Part shown: piece after piece, positions 8,209 through 17,240 of the stretch
Numbering within the stretch: position 1 is the stretch's first letter
Layout of the letters: the number at the start of each line of letters is the position of its first letter
DNA from: Bacillota bacterium
GTDB lineage: Bacteria; Bacillota; Bacilli; Paenibacillales; Paenibacillaceae
Assembly (NCBI GenBank): GCA_023386495.1
Contig: JAEWJS010000089.1
Span: 1-42,328, forward strand
DNA length: 42,328 nt
Direction of reading: 5' to 3'
Translations under genes and position numbers: made by a program
Notes under the pieces: generated by a model
What the model saw: only the letters and a program-made list of their open reading frames with translations
Told to the model about the DNA's origin: nothing
The model's database searches: none

Positions 8209-9992
8209 GAACCTGTCTCCTCTCCTGTGCCGGGATTGCGGGACATCTCCTGCTCCCGCATGGCGGGAAGCGCGATCCGGAACGTCGTCCCTTCGCCTGG
8301 CCGACTCCTGAACGCAATACCGAAGCGTCCGCCGTAATGAAGCTGCAGCCGCCGCTGCACATTATGAAGCCCGATTCCCCGGTGCCCGTCTCTCGCTTCC
8401 GACAGGCTGCGCCTTAGTGATTCTACCGTCTCCTCATCCATTCCGATGCCGTTATCTTCGACTTCGATCGCGATGCCGTCGGCATCGCGGGAACCTCGAA
8501 TTACGATGGTGCCGTCCTCGTCTTGTCCCGCGAGGCCATGGAAGATCGCGTTCTCCACGATCGGTTGCAGGCTCATCTTGGGTATCAGACAATCGAGCAG
8601 CGACTCTTCCACTTCGACGGTCATAGCGATACGATTATAATAGCGGACCTTCTGAATCGCCATATAACTGCGCAGATTGGCCAGCTCGTCGCGAATCGTC
8701 ACGACGGCCCCTTCGGCACGCGATGCATATCGCAGCATGGCGATCAATGCATCCGTCATATCCACGATCGTATCCGCCCGCTGCATCGAAGCGATCCACT
8801 TCACCGAGCCGAGCGTATTGTACAAGAAATGGGGATTGATCTGGGATTGCAGCGCACGCATCTCCGCTGCAGCCTTCTCCGTCTCCTCGTGTTGGATCTG
8901 CTCCACCAGACGCTTCAGTTCGCGGGACATCCGGTTGAACCGAACCGCTAAGTGGCCTATCTCGTCGCGGGACTGAATATCCTGCACTTGATCAAATTGA
9001 CCTTTCTCGACAAGCTGAATACTGTTCATCAGCTTCTTGATCGGACGAGTGATGACGCCGGACAGCGAGATCGATACGATGGCCGCGAAGGCAATCATTA
9101 AGATGGCCAGCAGCATCATATTTTGCCGCAGAATCTCCCCTTCAGACGACAGCTCGTCCATCGGCATGTAGAGGTAAGTCGTCCAGCGTTCCCGATCGAA
9201 TGGATTGGCCACAAGAATGTGGTTCGAAGGATCCGGGCGGACAGTCTCCGAGAACTTATGCCCGATATGCGAGTCATCCGCGTTGTAGATAATGTTATCC
9301 GACTCATCCACAATCGTGAAGCGTGATCGCAGCGACTCCTGCAGCCTGCCCCCCACGACATCAATGACGTCTAGGTCGATATTGACGACCAGTATGCCGA
9401 TCAAGGTGCCGCTATTCATGTCCAGGATTTTCCGCGCATGCGCGATAACGAGCTTGCCGCTGCTCGACTGCCGGTCGATATGGGTGTCGAGCGTCATCGT
9501 CTTGCTGCCTGATACGCGGAAAAATTGGAACCACTCTTCCTCCGTTGGCCGGTAATCATAGTTGTACGGAGAATTGGTGCCGACGAACAGGTCTTGGCCG
9601 CCGTTCAAGTTATAGAGATAGAAGTCGATCTCCCGATCCTTCATCAACACGTAATTCATCAGCAGCCCGTAGGCCGCGCTCTCGTTCTCCTTATTATCAT
9701 GACGCAAAAATTCCTGCAACGGATAATTGTCTTCCGCCGCCGCGCTTACGCTGCTGTTCATGCCGAAGCTGGCGACGAGCGAGATCTTCTCGATCTCCTT
9801 CAGATATTCTTCGATGCGAGTATTCGTCTGTCCGGCAACGTCCATCATCAGTTCCGTATATTTGCGCTCGAGCATCCGCTGAGATGAGGCATACGAATTG
9901 ACCGTCATGACGGATACCGGGATGATAATGACCGTCAGGCAGATAATTAATATTTTGGCCTTAATACTGATGAACGGCATTCGAATTCGCAT
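8205..9992 (-). CDS. YesM-type sensor histidine kinase
   Basis: Membrane kinase of 595 residues. TM1 is near 10-32, followed by a large extracellular Cache-type sensor, TM2 near 290-312, then HAMP (VITRPIKKLMNSIQLVEKGQF and DEIGHLAVRFNRM). The His_kinase domain has H388 in NPHFLYN, an N box (QPIVENAIFHGL) and ATP-lid motifs VEDNGIGMD and GIGLHNVQRRL. An ATG at 10007 is in frame, but the one at 9992 has GAGGTG five nt upstream and is preferred. It follows the long response regulator (stop 10015) and overlaps the SBP start by ATGA. Its sensor domain is unlike those of the two kinases in regulator-kinase-regulator modules. The likely input is the co-encoded lipoprotein with bound sugar, which is inference. 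Confidence 0.93.
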   Translation of the reverse strand: MRIRMPFISIKAKILIICLTVIIIPVSVMTVNSYASSQRMLERKYTELMMDVAGQTNTRIEEYLKEIEKISLVASFGMNSSVSAAAEDNYPLQEFLRHDNKENESAAYGLLMNYVLMKDREIDFYLYNLNGGQDLFVGTNSPYNYDYRPTEEEWFQFFRVSGSKTMTLDTHIDRQSSSGKLVIAHARKILDMNSGTLIGILVVNIDLDVIDVVGGRLQESLRSRFTIVDESDNIIYNADDSHIGHKFSETVRPDPSNHILVANPFDRERWTTYLYMPMDELSSEGEILRQNMMLLAILMIAFAAIVSISLSGVITRPIKKLMNSIQLVEKGQFDQVQDIQSRDEIGHLAVRFNRMSRELKRLVEQIQHEETEKAAAEMRALQSQINPHFLYNTLGSVKWIASMQRADTIVDMTDALIAMLRYASRAEGAVVTIRDELANLRSYMAIQKVRYYNRIAMTVEVEESLLDCLIPKMSLQPIVENAIFHGLAGQDEDGTIVIRGSRDADGIAIEVEDNGIGMDEETVESLRRSLSEARDGHRGIGLHNVQRRLQLHYGGRFGIAFRSRPGEGTTFRIALPAMREQEMSRNPGTGEETGS

Positions 9993-10014
9993 CGTTGCAC
10001 CTCGCATGCATTAG

Positions 10015-11622
10015 CTAACCGCGATACTCCTCGGGCGTTACGCCGACAACCTTCTTGAATAGTTTGCTGAAGTACGTGTAGTTGTGGTATCCGACCTTGT
10101 CCGCAATCTCATATACCTTGTAGCTGCGGCTCTCGAGATACGACTTAGCCCGCTCCATCCGAATGCGAGTCAGATAGGCAACGAAATTCTCGCCCTTCTC
10201 CTGCTTGAACACCCGGCTTAGATAGGAGGGGTGCACGTTGATCTGTCCGGCAACGCTCTGCAGCGAGATCTCTTCCGAATAGTAGCGATGAATCAGCTCT
10301 GCGGCCATGTCTGCGTATCCGCTCTGATCACCGGGCCTGCTGTCCTTCACCGTCCGCAAGGCGTGATCCGTAACGATTCGGTGAACGTCTTCCCAGGTCT
10401 CCGCAGTCAACACCGCCTCATATGGCGAACCGCTGGTATCGAGTTGCCGCGCCAAGGCGCTAGGGATACAGGAATTGATCATTTCCGTCAGTCGGATGTA
10501 GGACTCCCGAATCGTCCGCTCGCTTGCATGAACGCCGGCCAATTCGGCACGAAATGCATCCAAGAAAGAGTGGATCCGCCCCTCATCCTTCAATTCGAGC
10601 ATATCCCGGAATGCTAATTCGCGCTCGCCCGATGGAATCGCTTCGGTCCTTAGCTGTTCGTCGGTGCTCGCAGCGGCATTCTCAAAGAACATAACTTGTC
10701 CATAACCCATGAAGAAGCGCCGGCGCCAGGCTTGGTCGGCTTCCGAATAAGCCTTTCTAATATGCTTGAAACTCGGCACGATCGTGCTGACCCCAATCGA
10801 GATCGAGAGATTCATAAAGTCGATCATCGTCTTCTGAATGCCCGCGCTTAGCCTCTCGATATCGGCTCTCGCAGACAGCTCATTATCTGCCAACGTGTTC
10901 AGAATCAACAAATATTCGGCTGAGCTCTCGACAATGATTTCCTTATGCCGTGTACCGGGAATGATCTCTTCGAGAATGTTAACGATCGAATAGCGCAACA
11001 GCTTCTCGTCCTGCTCCACATACTTCTTCCTAACCTGCCCGAAGTTGTCGATTCGCAGCTTCAGCACTGCAAGCGAATCGGAACGGACGCTCAACTGTAG
11101 CTGCTCCGCCTTAGCAGACGCTTCTCGCTCATCGAGCAGTCCGCTGATCAAGTCCTTGAATAGTCGCTCTTTCAGGTGCATGTAGCTCTCCCTGTGATCG
11201 AATGGCGTTGGGAACTGACCGGATCCTTCACCGCCGTCGGCATGCATCAGTTTCTCCCGTATACCAGCCAGCAGTTCGCTGAGTATGTCCGGGGTAACCT
11301 CGCTTTTGATCAAGTAGTCCGTCGCTCCGAGCCGAAGCGCTTCCTTAACGTATTGAATCTCGTCAAAGCTGCTAAGAATGACAAATTTACAATTCGGAAG
11401 CGTTTTCGATAATTGCCGGATCAACTCAAGACCATCCATCACAGGCATCTTAATATCCGTAATAATAAGATCAGGCTTCTCCTCTAGCGCTAGATCGAGC
11501 GCCTCTCTCCCATTGGAAGCTTCGCCGACTTGCCGAAATCCATGCGATTCCCAATCGAGCATCGAGCGAATTCCGATACGCATGAGCAGTTCATCGTCAA
11601 CAATGATCAGCTTGAACCTCAT
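10015..11622 (-). CDS. YesN-type response regulator with AraC HTH, long form
   Basis: Response regulator of 535 residues: receiver domain 1-125 (phospho-acceptor D56 in IITDIKMPVMDG, Lys in YLIKSE), a middle region of roughly 300 residues of the kind seen in long YesN proteins, and two AraC HTH motifs at about 430-535 (INVHPSYLSRVFKQE and GYHNYTYFSKLFKK). The ATG at 11622 follows GGAGG by 10 nt. It heads the operon regulator-kinase-SBP and is divergent from the sugar-domain diguanylate cyclase at 11849, sharing a 226-bp intergenic region. Candidate targets are its own operon and the importer at 6658, whose upstream region carries paired TTTGAY boxes; that link is untested. Confidence 0.93.
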   Translation of the reverse strand: MRFKLIIVDDELLMRIGIRSMLDWESHGFRQVGEASNGREALDLALEEKPDLIITDIKMPVMDGLELIRQLSKTLPNCKFVILSSFDEIQYVKEALRLGATDYLIKSEVTPDILSELLAGIREKLMHADGGEGSGQFPTPFDHRESYMHLKERLFKDLISGLLDEREASAKAEQLQLSVRSDSLAVLKLRIDNFGQVRKKYVEQDEKLLRYSIVNILEEIIPGTRHKEIIVESSAEYLLILNTLADNELSARADIERLSAGIQKTMIDFMNLSISIGVSTIVPSFKHIRKAYSEADQAWRRRFFMGYGQVMFFENAAASTDEQLRTEAIPSGERELAFRDMLELKDEGRIHSFLDAFRAELAGVHASERTIRESYIRLTEMINSCIPSALARQLDTSGSPYEAVLTAETWEDVHRIVTDHALRTVKDSRPGDQSGYADMAAELIHRYYSEEISLQSVAGQINVHPSYLSRVFKQEKGENFVAYLTRIRMERAKSYLESRSYKVYEIADKVGYHNYTYFSKLFKKVVGVTPEEYRG

Positions 11623-11788
11623 TCATTCAAGACCTCCATTGATCGAATATAGAATGCAATTGCTCCATACTACTATCATATCGCCCGACCGTTACCCGCA
11701 ACTACAGTAATCTTAATGGCAGAATAGCATAATATTGCGATTCCACTCCTAGCCCATGAATGGCTGTGCTTTTGAGGCAAATAATGAG

Positions 11789-11816
11789 TTGATCTCACCA
11801 GAGATAATAGTATGAT
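11789..11816 (+). promoter_or_regulatory. Candidate sigma-A promoter of the diguanylate cyclase gene at 11849
   Basis: TTGATC at 11789-11794 and TATGAT at 11811-11816 are separated by 16 bp, about 33 nt before the preferred ATG. Both hexamers are close to consensus (TTGACA, TATAAT). The rest of the 226-bp divergent region is AT-rich and shows no clear second promoter for the minus-strand regulator. Confidence 0.5.
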
Positions 11817-11848
11817 TGAACTATACGCTGCGACAGGAGTTGACTGTA

Positions 11849-13762
11849 ATGCCTAAGCTACGCTTACATCTTGTAACTCCATACCTCGATGGCGATTATT
11901 ACGGCCGGTTTTTTGCAGCATTACAGGAAGAGGCTGCGAAGCGCGAAGCTGCCATTTTTACCATTCAGACCTTTACCATCGATGAGCATCCGACGCCGTT
12001 CGCCTATCAAGCGGGATCAGAAGCAGCTGACGGCATATTTATGATTCCGCATTTCGTGCGTCCGCTATCCAGCGATTATCTCACCCAACTTGCTTCTTTC
12101 GGCAAGCCGATCGTCACGCTAGGCTTCGTCCAGCCGCTTATCGCAAGTCATGCAGTAGTTGCTGACCATATGAAAGCCGCCAAGGAAGCGGTACTTCATC
12201 TGATTCACCATCACGGACATCGAAGAATCGCATTTGTCGGCAATATTAAGCAACCTGATATTGCTCAGCGTTACGAAGGGTACCGAGAGGCGTTGGCAGA
12301 ATCCGGCATCCCGTTCGATCCCGCGCTTCTATACATCGCTAGTGATCAGATGACGATGGGCGGGCGTCAAGCCGCCCGAGCGATGATGGCTGACGGCGGC
12401 CTCTCTTTCACCGCCGTGTTGGCTGGTACAGACCTTGTCGGCATAGGCATGATGGAATCGTTCCGGGAAGCCGGCATTCGCGTACCCGACGATGTGGCTA
12501 TCGCGGCTTATGACGATATCTCAGCCGCTGCGACGACCTCTCCGCCGTTAACGACAATTCGTCAGTCCTTCGAGTCCATAGCGAAGGCTGGGTTCGATCT
12601 CATGATGCGCCTCATACAAGGGAATTCCATATTGCCCGGGAAGACCTACGTTGATGCTAATCTCATCGTCCGGCAATCATGCGGTTGTCCTGCCCCATCC
12701 AGAGAAGCGCATGATCCATCCTATGCAGAGATCAAGGGACAACTCGAACAATCCAGACAAGCCATCGAGAAGCTGACAATGCGCCAATACCAATTGTCCG
12801 GGACCTGGACCGCATCGACGATTCGTTCGGAAGCGGTCCACTTCTCCAACATGTATTGGAAGGATGCTTATTGGGGCTGCCTCGCGTTGTGGGACGAACA
12901 TGACCCGGAGCGTAAACACCTCATTATTCACCAAGTATTCGGAAGAGACGGCGATCCGTCTCCTGCAGTAGGCTTACGGGTTCCGATCGAGCGTTTTCCG
13001 GAGAACGTCTGGCTCCCCGACCTGGGACAGAACGATTATATCCGTGTTCAATCGATTCGCAGTTCGAGGAAAGACTGGGGCTTTATCGCCCTTGCCGTAC
13101 CCATGGATGAGCTCGTCCTAATTCCGTCTTCCGATATTATGATGCATAGCTCCACTTTCTTCGCGGCAGTGCTGGAAAATGGCCAATTAACGAGACAGAT
13201 TCGCCATTTGGCGTTTCACGACAGTCTGACAGGGCTCCCTAATCGGAAGTGGCTTCATGACTTTCTCTCCGATTGCATCGTGGATGCGAACCGCAGCAAG
13301 CACCAAATAGGTCTGCTGTGGATCGATTTAGACAGATTTAAGGCAGTCAACGATACGCTCGGGCATGAAGCTGGCGACGAATTGCTTCGACAAGTCGCCG
13401 CGATGCTGGATCGTACGATTCGCGATTTTGCTGAGAAGCACCCGCCAATTACAGGGTACGTCGCACGAATCGGAGGCGATGAATTTATCGCATTATTGTG
13501 CGAAGTTGGCAGCGTTGATGAAGTAAAGCTGGCGGCGCATCGTATACTCGATCGCTTCATGATCCCGTTCCGGCTATTGGACCATGAGCTGTTGGCTTCA
13601 TCCAGTATCGGCATCAGCATATATCCGCACGATGGATCGGACATTGATTCGCTCATGCGCAATGCAGATCGCGCCATGTACCAGGTCAAGAACAGCGGCA
13701 AGAACAATGTCGAGGCCTACTCGAGCGAACTTACGGACAGTCAGGGCAATACGCAGTTGTAA
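11849..13762 (+). CDS. LacI-type sugar-sensor / GAF-like / GGDEF diguanylate cyclase
   Basis: Soluble protein of 637 residues, predicted to make c-di-GMP under sugar control. Residues 3-280 are a complete LacI/GalR-type periplasmic-binding fold: LHLVTPYLDGDYYGRFFAAL at the start, HHGHRRIAFVGN, VPDDVAIAAYDD, SPPLTTIRQSF and ending VRQSCGC. There is no HTH head and no signal peptide or membrane helix. A short helix (290-318) and a GAF-like region (about 320-445, YWGCLALWDE) follow. The GGDEF domain (452-625) has intact FHDSLTGLPNR, DLDRFKAVND and RIGGDEF (GGDEF 542-546); no RxxD inhibitory site is seen in the expected place. A TTG at 11816 is in frame, but the ATG at 11849 follows AGGAG by 9 nt. 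A terminator follows, so it is not strictly an operon with its paralogue at 13953. Confidence 0.9.
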   Translation: MPKLRLHLVTPYLDGDYYGRFFAALQEEAAKREAAIFTIQTFTIDEHPTPFAYQAGSEAADGIFMIPHFVRPLSSDYLTQLASFGKPIVTLGFVQPLIASHAVVADHMKAAKEAVLHLIHHHGHRRIAFVGNIKQPDIAQRYEGYREALAESGIPFDPALLYIASDQMTMGGRQAARAMMADGGLSFTAVLAGTDLVGIGMMESFREAGIRVPDDVAIAAYDDISAAATTSPPLTTIRQSFESIAKAGFDLMMRLIQGNSILPGKTYVDANLIVRQSCGCPAPSREAHDPSYAEIKGQLEQSRQAIEKLTMRQYQLSGTWTASTIRSEAVHFSNMYWKDAYWGCLALWDEHDPERKHLIIHQVFGRDGDPSPAVGLRVPIERFPENVWLPDLGQNDYIRVQSIRSSRKDWGFIALAVPMDELVLIPSSDIMMHSSTFFAAVLENGQLTRQIRHLAFHDSLTGLPNRKWLHDFLSDCIVDANRSKHQIGLLWIDLDRFKAVNDTLGHEAGDELLRQVAAMLDRTIRDFAEKHPPITGYVARIGGDEFIALLCEVGSVDEVKLAAHRILDRFMIPFRLLDHELLASSSIGISIYPHDGSDIDSLMRNADRAMYQVKNSGKNNVEAYSSELTDSQGNTQL

Positions 13763-13786
13763 GAGGCGATTCCTTGCATTCGAACA

Positions 13787-13816
13787 AGAGCAGCGTTGCG
13801 GCGCTGCTCTATTTTT
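13787..13816 (+). terminator. Rho-independent terminator after the first diguanylate cyclase
   Basis: AGAGCAGCG (13787-13795) pairs perfectly with CGCTGCTCT (13802-13810) around a 6-nt loop and is followed by ATTTTT. It lies 25 nt after the stop at 13762 and implies that the second cyclase has its own promoter in the remaining 136 nt; I could not pick a convincing -35/-10 pair there. Confidence 0.9.
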
Positions 13817-13952
13817 CGCTGCATCATAACGCGTTATTAATTTCCAGATTCCTACAACCGGATATCGAAATATATCGCCAGATGGTGTATCGTATAAGGT
13901 ATACGCGTGATTGTGATTGCAAGGGTTAACTCAACATCGAGGAGCGTCAGCC

Positions 13953-16208
13953 ATGAACCGGAATCCCCGCATACAATTCGTATCCCCTTACCTAGACGGC
14001 GATTATTACGGCAAAATTTTTATCGCGCTGCAGCGGGAGGCCAAGCTGCGGAACATTGATCTATATGTCGTACAATCGCTCGTGAATTTCCAGGAACAGC
14101 TTGCCTTTCCGCACCGAATCGGCATGGAAGCGACCGACGGCTGGCTGCTCATGACGAATCGGCAATCGCCGCTGCCAATGGAACCCGAGCTGCTGCACGC
14201 GATCGAGGCGTCGGGTAAGCCGGTCGTAACGATCGGCTACCGCGAGCATGCCATTGCTGCGCACGCCGTCGTGTCGGAGAACCGCCGTGCAGCCAAGGAA
14301 GCCGTTCATCATCTCATTCGGGATCATGGGCATCGACGAATTGCTTATATTGGAAGCAATGAGCATGTCGACCTGACAGAACGTTTCGATGGTTATTCGG
14401 AAGCGCTTGCCGAGAACGGCATCTCTTTCGACGAATCTTTGGTATACCTCATGGAAGACGCCATGCTGCCCGCAGGCATTGCGGCCGGCAAGGCTTTCCT
14501 TGCAGGGGGCAAGGATAAGGGCGTAACAGCCGTATTCGCTGCGACCGATCTCATTGCCATCGGGCTGATGGAGACGATCCGGGAAGCAGGCGTGCGCGTA
14601 CCGGAGGATATCGCCCTGATCGGCTTCGACGATCTGCCATTCTCCGCTGCCGCCTCGCCGCCTCTTACGACGATACGTCAGGCGTTCTCCGATTATGCGT
14701 TGATCGCGCTGGAGCGTCTGGACGCACTAATCCGCGGCGAACGCTTCGCTGGACGTGAGGCTTATCTGAATACCGAACTCGTACGCCGCGCTTCCTGCGG
14801 TTGTCCGCATACGCCTGCAGCCGAGGCAGCTGTGGACACGCAGCAGAACTTATCCCGGGCAAATTCGAGTATTAACACGATCGTCCAACGGCAGTACCAG
14901 CTCACCTGGAGCTGGGCCAATACGATCAGCGAGGAGCATTACGATTTCAGTCGCATGTTCAGCGACTTTTACCCTTGGGGCTGCCTGGCGCTATGGGCGG
15001 GTCAGGATGACGGACGCCGGCAGCTTATTGTTAGCCAAGCATACGGCAATAACGGTCTCCCGGTCCCGGCAATCGATACGGCGATTCCCGTAGAGCAGTT
15101 CCCTCCGTCGTCATGGTTCCAGAACGTACAAGACAATCAGTTCGTCCATATCCATGCGATCCGCAATAGCAAGATGGATTGGGGCTTCATCGTCGTGATC
15201 CGCTCGGTCGACGACCTGCTCATGATCCCAGGCTCGGATCTTGCCCAGACCGGATTCACGATCGCCCATGCCGCACTGGAACGGGACGACTTGATCCGAC
15301 AGGTACGGAACATCGCGGAGAAGCTGGAGATCGTATCCCGTACGACGAATGACGGCATCTGGGACTGGGACGTGACCGCGAACCGGATCGAATGGAGCAT
15401 CCGCACCCGCGACATGCTCGGCATCATCGGCAAGAACGTGGACCATGAGCCGGAGTCGTTCTTGAGGCTCGTTCATCCCGATGACCAAGAGCAAGTTAAA
15501 CTGGCGGTCTGCAACAGCCTGCGTAACGGGGACCCGCTGAAGATGGAATTCCGGATTGTGGGCGAGAGCGAAATGTGGATCTATGCCGCAGGCGACACGA
15601 TCTGCGCCAGCGACGGGACCGTCACGCGCTTGATCGGGTCGCTGACGAACATTACGGGGAAGAAGCTCGCCGAACGCCGAATCACGCAGCTTGCTTATCA
15701 CGACAGCTTGACCGGGCTGCCCAACCGCCAGATGTTTCAAGAGCGCGTCCTGCAATGCATGGAGCATGCCGATCGCAGCGGCAAGAAGTTCGGTCTCCTG
15801 CTTCTGGATCTCGACCGGTTCAAGAGCGTGAATGATTCCATGGGCCACCAGGCCGGCGACGAGCTGCTGCAGCAGGTCGCCGATTGGCTTCGCAGCGTCG
15901 TGCATGGATACCGTCAAGGGGATGCCAAGCGAAGAGAGCGCAGCATGGCCGCAAGGCTTGGCGGGGATGAATTCATCATGCTGCTGGATGAGATCGAAGG
16001 AGAATCCGACTTGCAGGAAGCAGCAGATCGCGTTCAGCTTCGATTCGAGCAGCCTTTCACGCTGCTCGGACAAGCCGTCGACTCCGCGTGCAGCATCGGC
16101 TATTCCGTGTACCCGGACGACGGGGGCGACAGCGATGCCCTGTCCCGCTCCGCCGATATGCGGATGTATCACCGGAAGGAATCCAATCGAAGAGACGCGA
16201 ACCGTTAA
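13953..16208 (+). CDS. LacI-type sugar-sensor / GAF-like / PAS / GGDEF diguanylate cyclase
   Basis: Soluble protein of 751 residues, a paralogue of the preceding gene. Residues 6-285 are the headless LacI-type sugar-binding domain (IQFVSPYLDGDYYGKIFIAL to RRASCGC). The GAF-like region follows (about 318-445, PWGCLALWAG). A PAS domain of the PAS_3 kind at about 458-575 (NDGIWDWDV, HPDDQEQV, LTNITGKKLAERR) is absent from the paralogue. The GGDEF domain (578-745) has YHDSLTGLPNR, DLDRFKSVND and RLGGDEF (670-674); no RxxD inhibitory site is visible. In-frame reading starts earlier (13917), but the ATG at 13953 has GAGGAG 8 nt upstream and aligns with the first cyclase. Proposed role: link intracellular sugar level, plus a second cue at the PAS domain, to c-di-GMP. 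Confidence 0.9.
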   Translation: MNRNPRIQFVSPYLDGDYYGKIFIALQREAKLRNIDLYVVQSLVNFQEQLAFPHRIGMEATDGWLLMTNRQSPLPMEPELLHAIEASGKPVVTIGYREHAIAAHAVVSENRRAAKEAVHHLIRDHGHRRIAYIGSNEHVDLTERFDGYSEALAENGISFDESLVYLMEDAMLPAGIAAGKAFLAGGKDKGVTAVFAATDLIAIGLMETIREAGVRVPEDIALIGFDDLPFSAAASPPLTTIRQAFSDYALIALERLDALIRGERFAGREAYLNTELVRRASCGCPHTPAAEAAVDTQQNLSRANSSINTIVQRQYQLTWSWANTISEEHYDFSRMFSDFYPWGCLALWAGQDDGRRQLIVSQAYGNNGLPVPAIDTAIPVEQFPPSSWFQNVQDNQFVHIHAIRNSKMDWGFIVVIRSVDDLLMIPGSDLAQTGFTIAHAALERDDLIRQVRNIAEKLEIVSRTTNDGIWDWDVTANRIEWSIRTRDMLGIIGKNVDHEPESFLRLVHPDDQEQVKLAVCNSLRNGDPLKMEFRIVGESEMWIYAAGDTICASDGTVTRLIGSLTNITGKKLAERRITQLAYHDSLTGLPNRQMFQERVLQCMEHADRSGKKFGLLLLDLDRFKSVNDSMGHQAGDELLQQVADWLRSVVHGYRQGDAKRRERSMAARLGGDEFIMLLDEIEGESDLQEAADRVQLRFEQPFTLLGQAVDSACSIGYSVYPDDGGDSDALSRSADMRMYHRKESNRRDANR

Positions 16209-16247
16209 TTTCCGCAGGATGCGAACGGTTCCCAGACTAGACATACA

Positions 16248-16284
16248 CAAACAGCAGCGGGTCATGATGACCCGCTGCCGTTTG
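16248..16284. terminator. Bidirectional terminator between convergent operons
   Basis: GCAGCGGGTCA (16254-16264) pairs with TGACCCGCTGC (16268-16278) around TGA. After one A-C mismatch the flanking AAAC and GTTT pair, which gives a U-rich exit on both strands. It sits between the plus-strand cyclase stop (16208) and the minus-strand permease stop (16320) and probably serves both. Confidence 0.85.
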
Positions 16285-16319
16285 GCATTTACTTAACCAT
16301 ACTCCAATTCGCTTGATGA

Positions 16320-17240
16320 CTATTCCTTCACGCCGCCAAGCTGGAGCCCGTGCACGAAGTATTTTTGCAGGAACGGATACACGAGCAAGATCGGAACAGA
16401 CGCGACGATCGTAATGGATGCACGGATCGACATCGGCGTCACCATATTGCGGGCGACGTTCGGGTCCGCTCCGGCCGCTACGGCAGGGTTGCTGTTCGAG
16501 ATCATAGATGACGACAGAAGCTTCATCAATTCATACTGCAGCGTGCTGAGATCCTGCTTGGAGGATGCGAACAGGAACGTGTCGAACCAGGAATTCCATT
16601 GACCGACCGCTACGAATAGGGCGACGGTTGCGAGCACCGGTTGGCAGAGCGGCAGGATGATCGAGAAGAAGGTGCGGAAGTCGCCTGCGCCGTCGATCTT
16701 GGCCGATTCGATCAGCCCGTCGGGAAGCTGCTGCATATACGTCCGGATGACGATCATGTTGAATGCGCTGACCAGTCCCGGAATGATATAGACCAAGAAG
16801 TTATTGAGCAGATTCAGATCCTTGATCAAGAAGTAATACGGAATCAGTCCCGCATTGAAGTACATGGTCATAACGATAATGATCGTGACCGACTTGCGGA
16901 ATACGAATTCTCTCCGGCTGACCGCATACGCCAGCATCGAGGTCAAGAATAAGCTCAGTACCGTCGCCAGCACGGTACGCGCTACCGATACCCAGAAGGC
17001 ATTGAATATCGTTCCGCCCGCGAATACGGCGTCATAGTTCTGCGTCGTCCACACGCGCGGCCATAAGTAGATGCCGCCGCGAATCGTGTCATTGCCGGCA
17101 TTAAGCGATACGGCAATCGTATTCAAGAACGGGTACAGCGTGACGACGGCCAACAGGATCATGAAGAGGCCATTCAGGGTGTGGAAGACAACCGGCTCAA
17201 GCTGCGTCGATCTCGATCTCAACGGTATCCCCTCCCTCAT
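16320..17240 (-). CDS. ABC sugar transporter permease, LplC-like
   Basis: Inner-membrane permease of 306 residues with about six helices. The first covers LFMILLAVVTLYPFLNTIAVSL (about 30-51). The loop SAKIDGAGDFRTF followed by ILPLCQPVLA is the ATPase-contact (EAA) motif, and the protein ends FLQKYFVHGLQLGGVKE. Its ATG at 17240 overlaps the upstream permease stop as ATGA. However, an in-frame TTG six codons later (17222) has a better ribosome site (GGGAGGGG), so the real start may be there. It shares the GNDTIRGGIYLWPR and SSKQDLSTLQYELMKLL segments with the LplC-like protein at 40299, showing that the two importers are close paralogues. It is the last gene of its operon before a bidirectional terminator. 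Confidence 0.92.
   Translation of the reverse strand: MREGIPLRSRSTQLEPVVFHTLNGLFMILLAVVTLYPFLNTIAVSLNAGNDTIRGGIYLWPRVWTTQNYDAVFAGGTIFNAFWVSVARTVLATVLSLFLTSMLAYAVSRREFVFRKSVTIIIVMTMYFNAGLIPYYFLIKDLNLLNNFLVYIIPGLVSAFNMIVIRTYMQQLPDGLIESAKIDGAGDFRTFFSIILPLCQPVLATVALFVAVGQWNSWFDTFLFASSKQDLSTLQYELMKLLSSSMISNSNPAVAAGADPNVARNMVTPMSIRASITIVASVPILLVYPFLQKYFVHGLQLGGVKE

Noticed and set aside
15111..16265. Open frame of 384 codons opposite the second cyclase
   Set aside because: It runs through the convergent terminator and lies opposite PAS and GGDEF motifs; no independent support.
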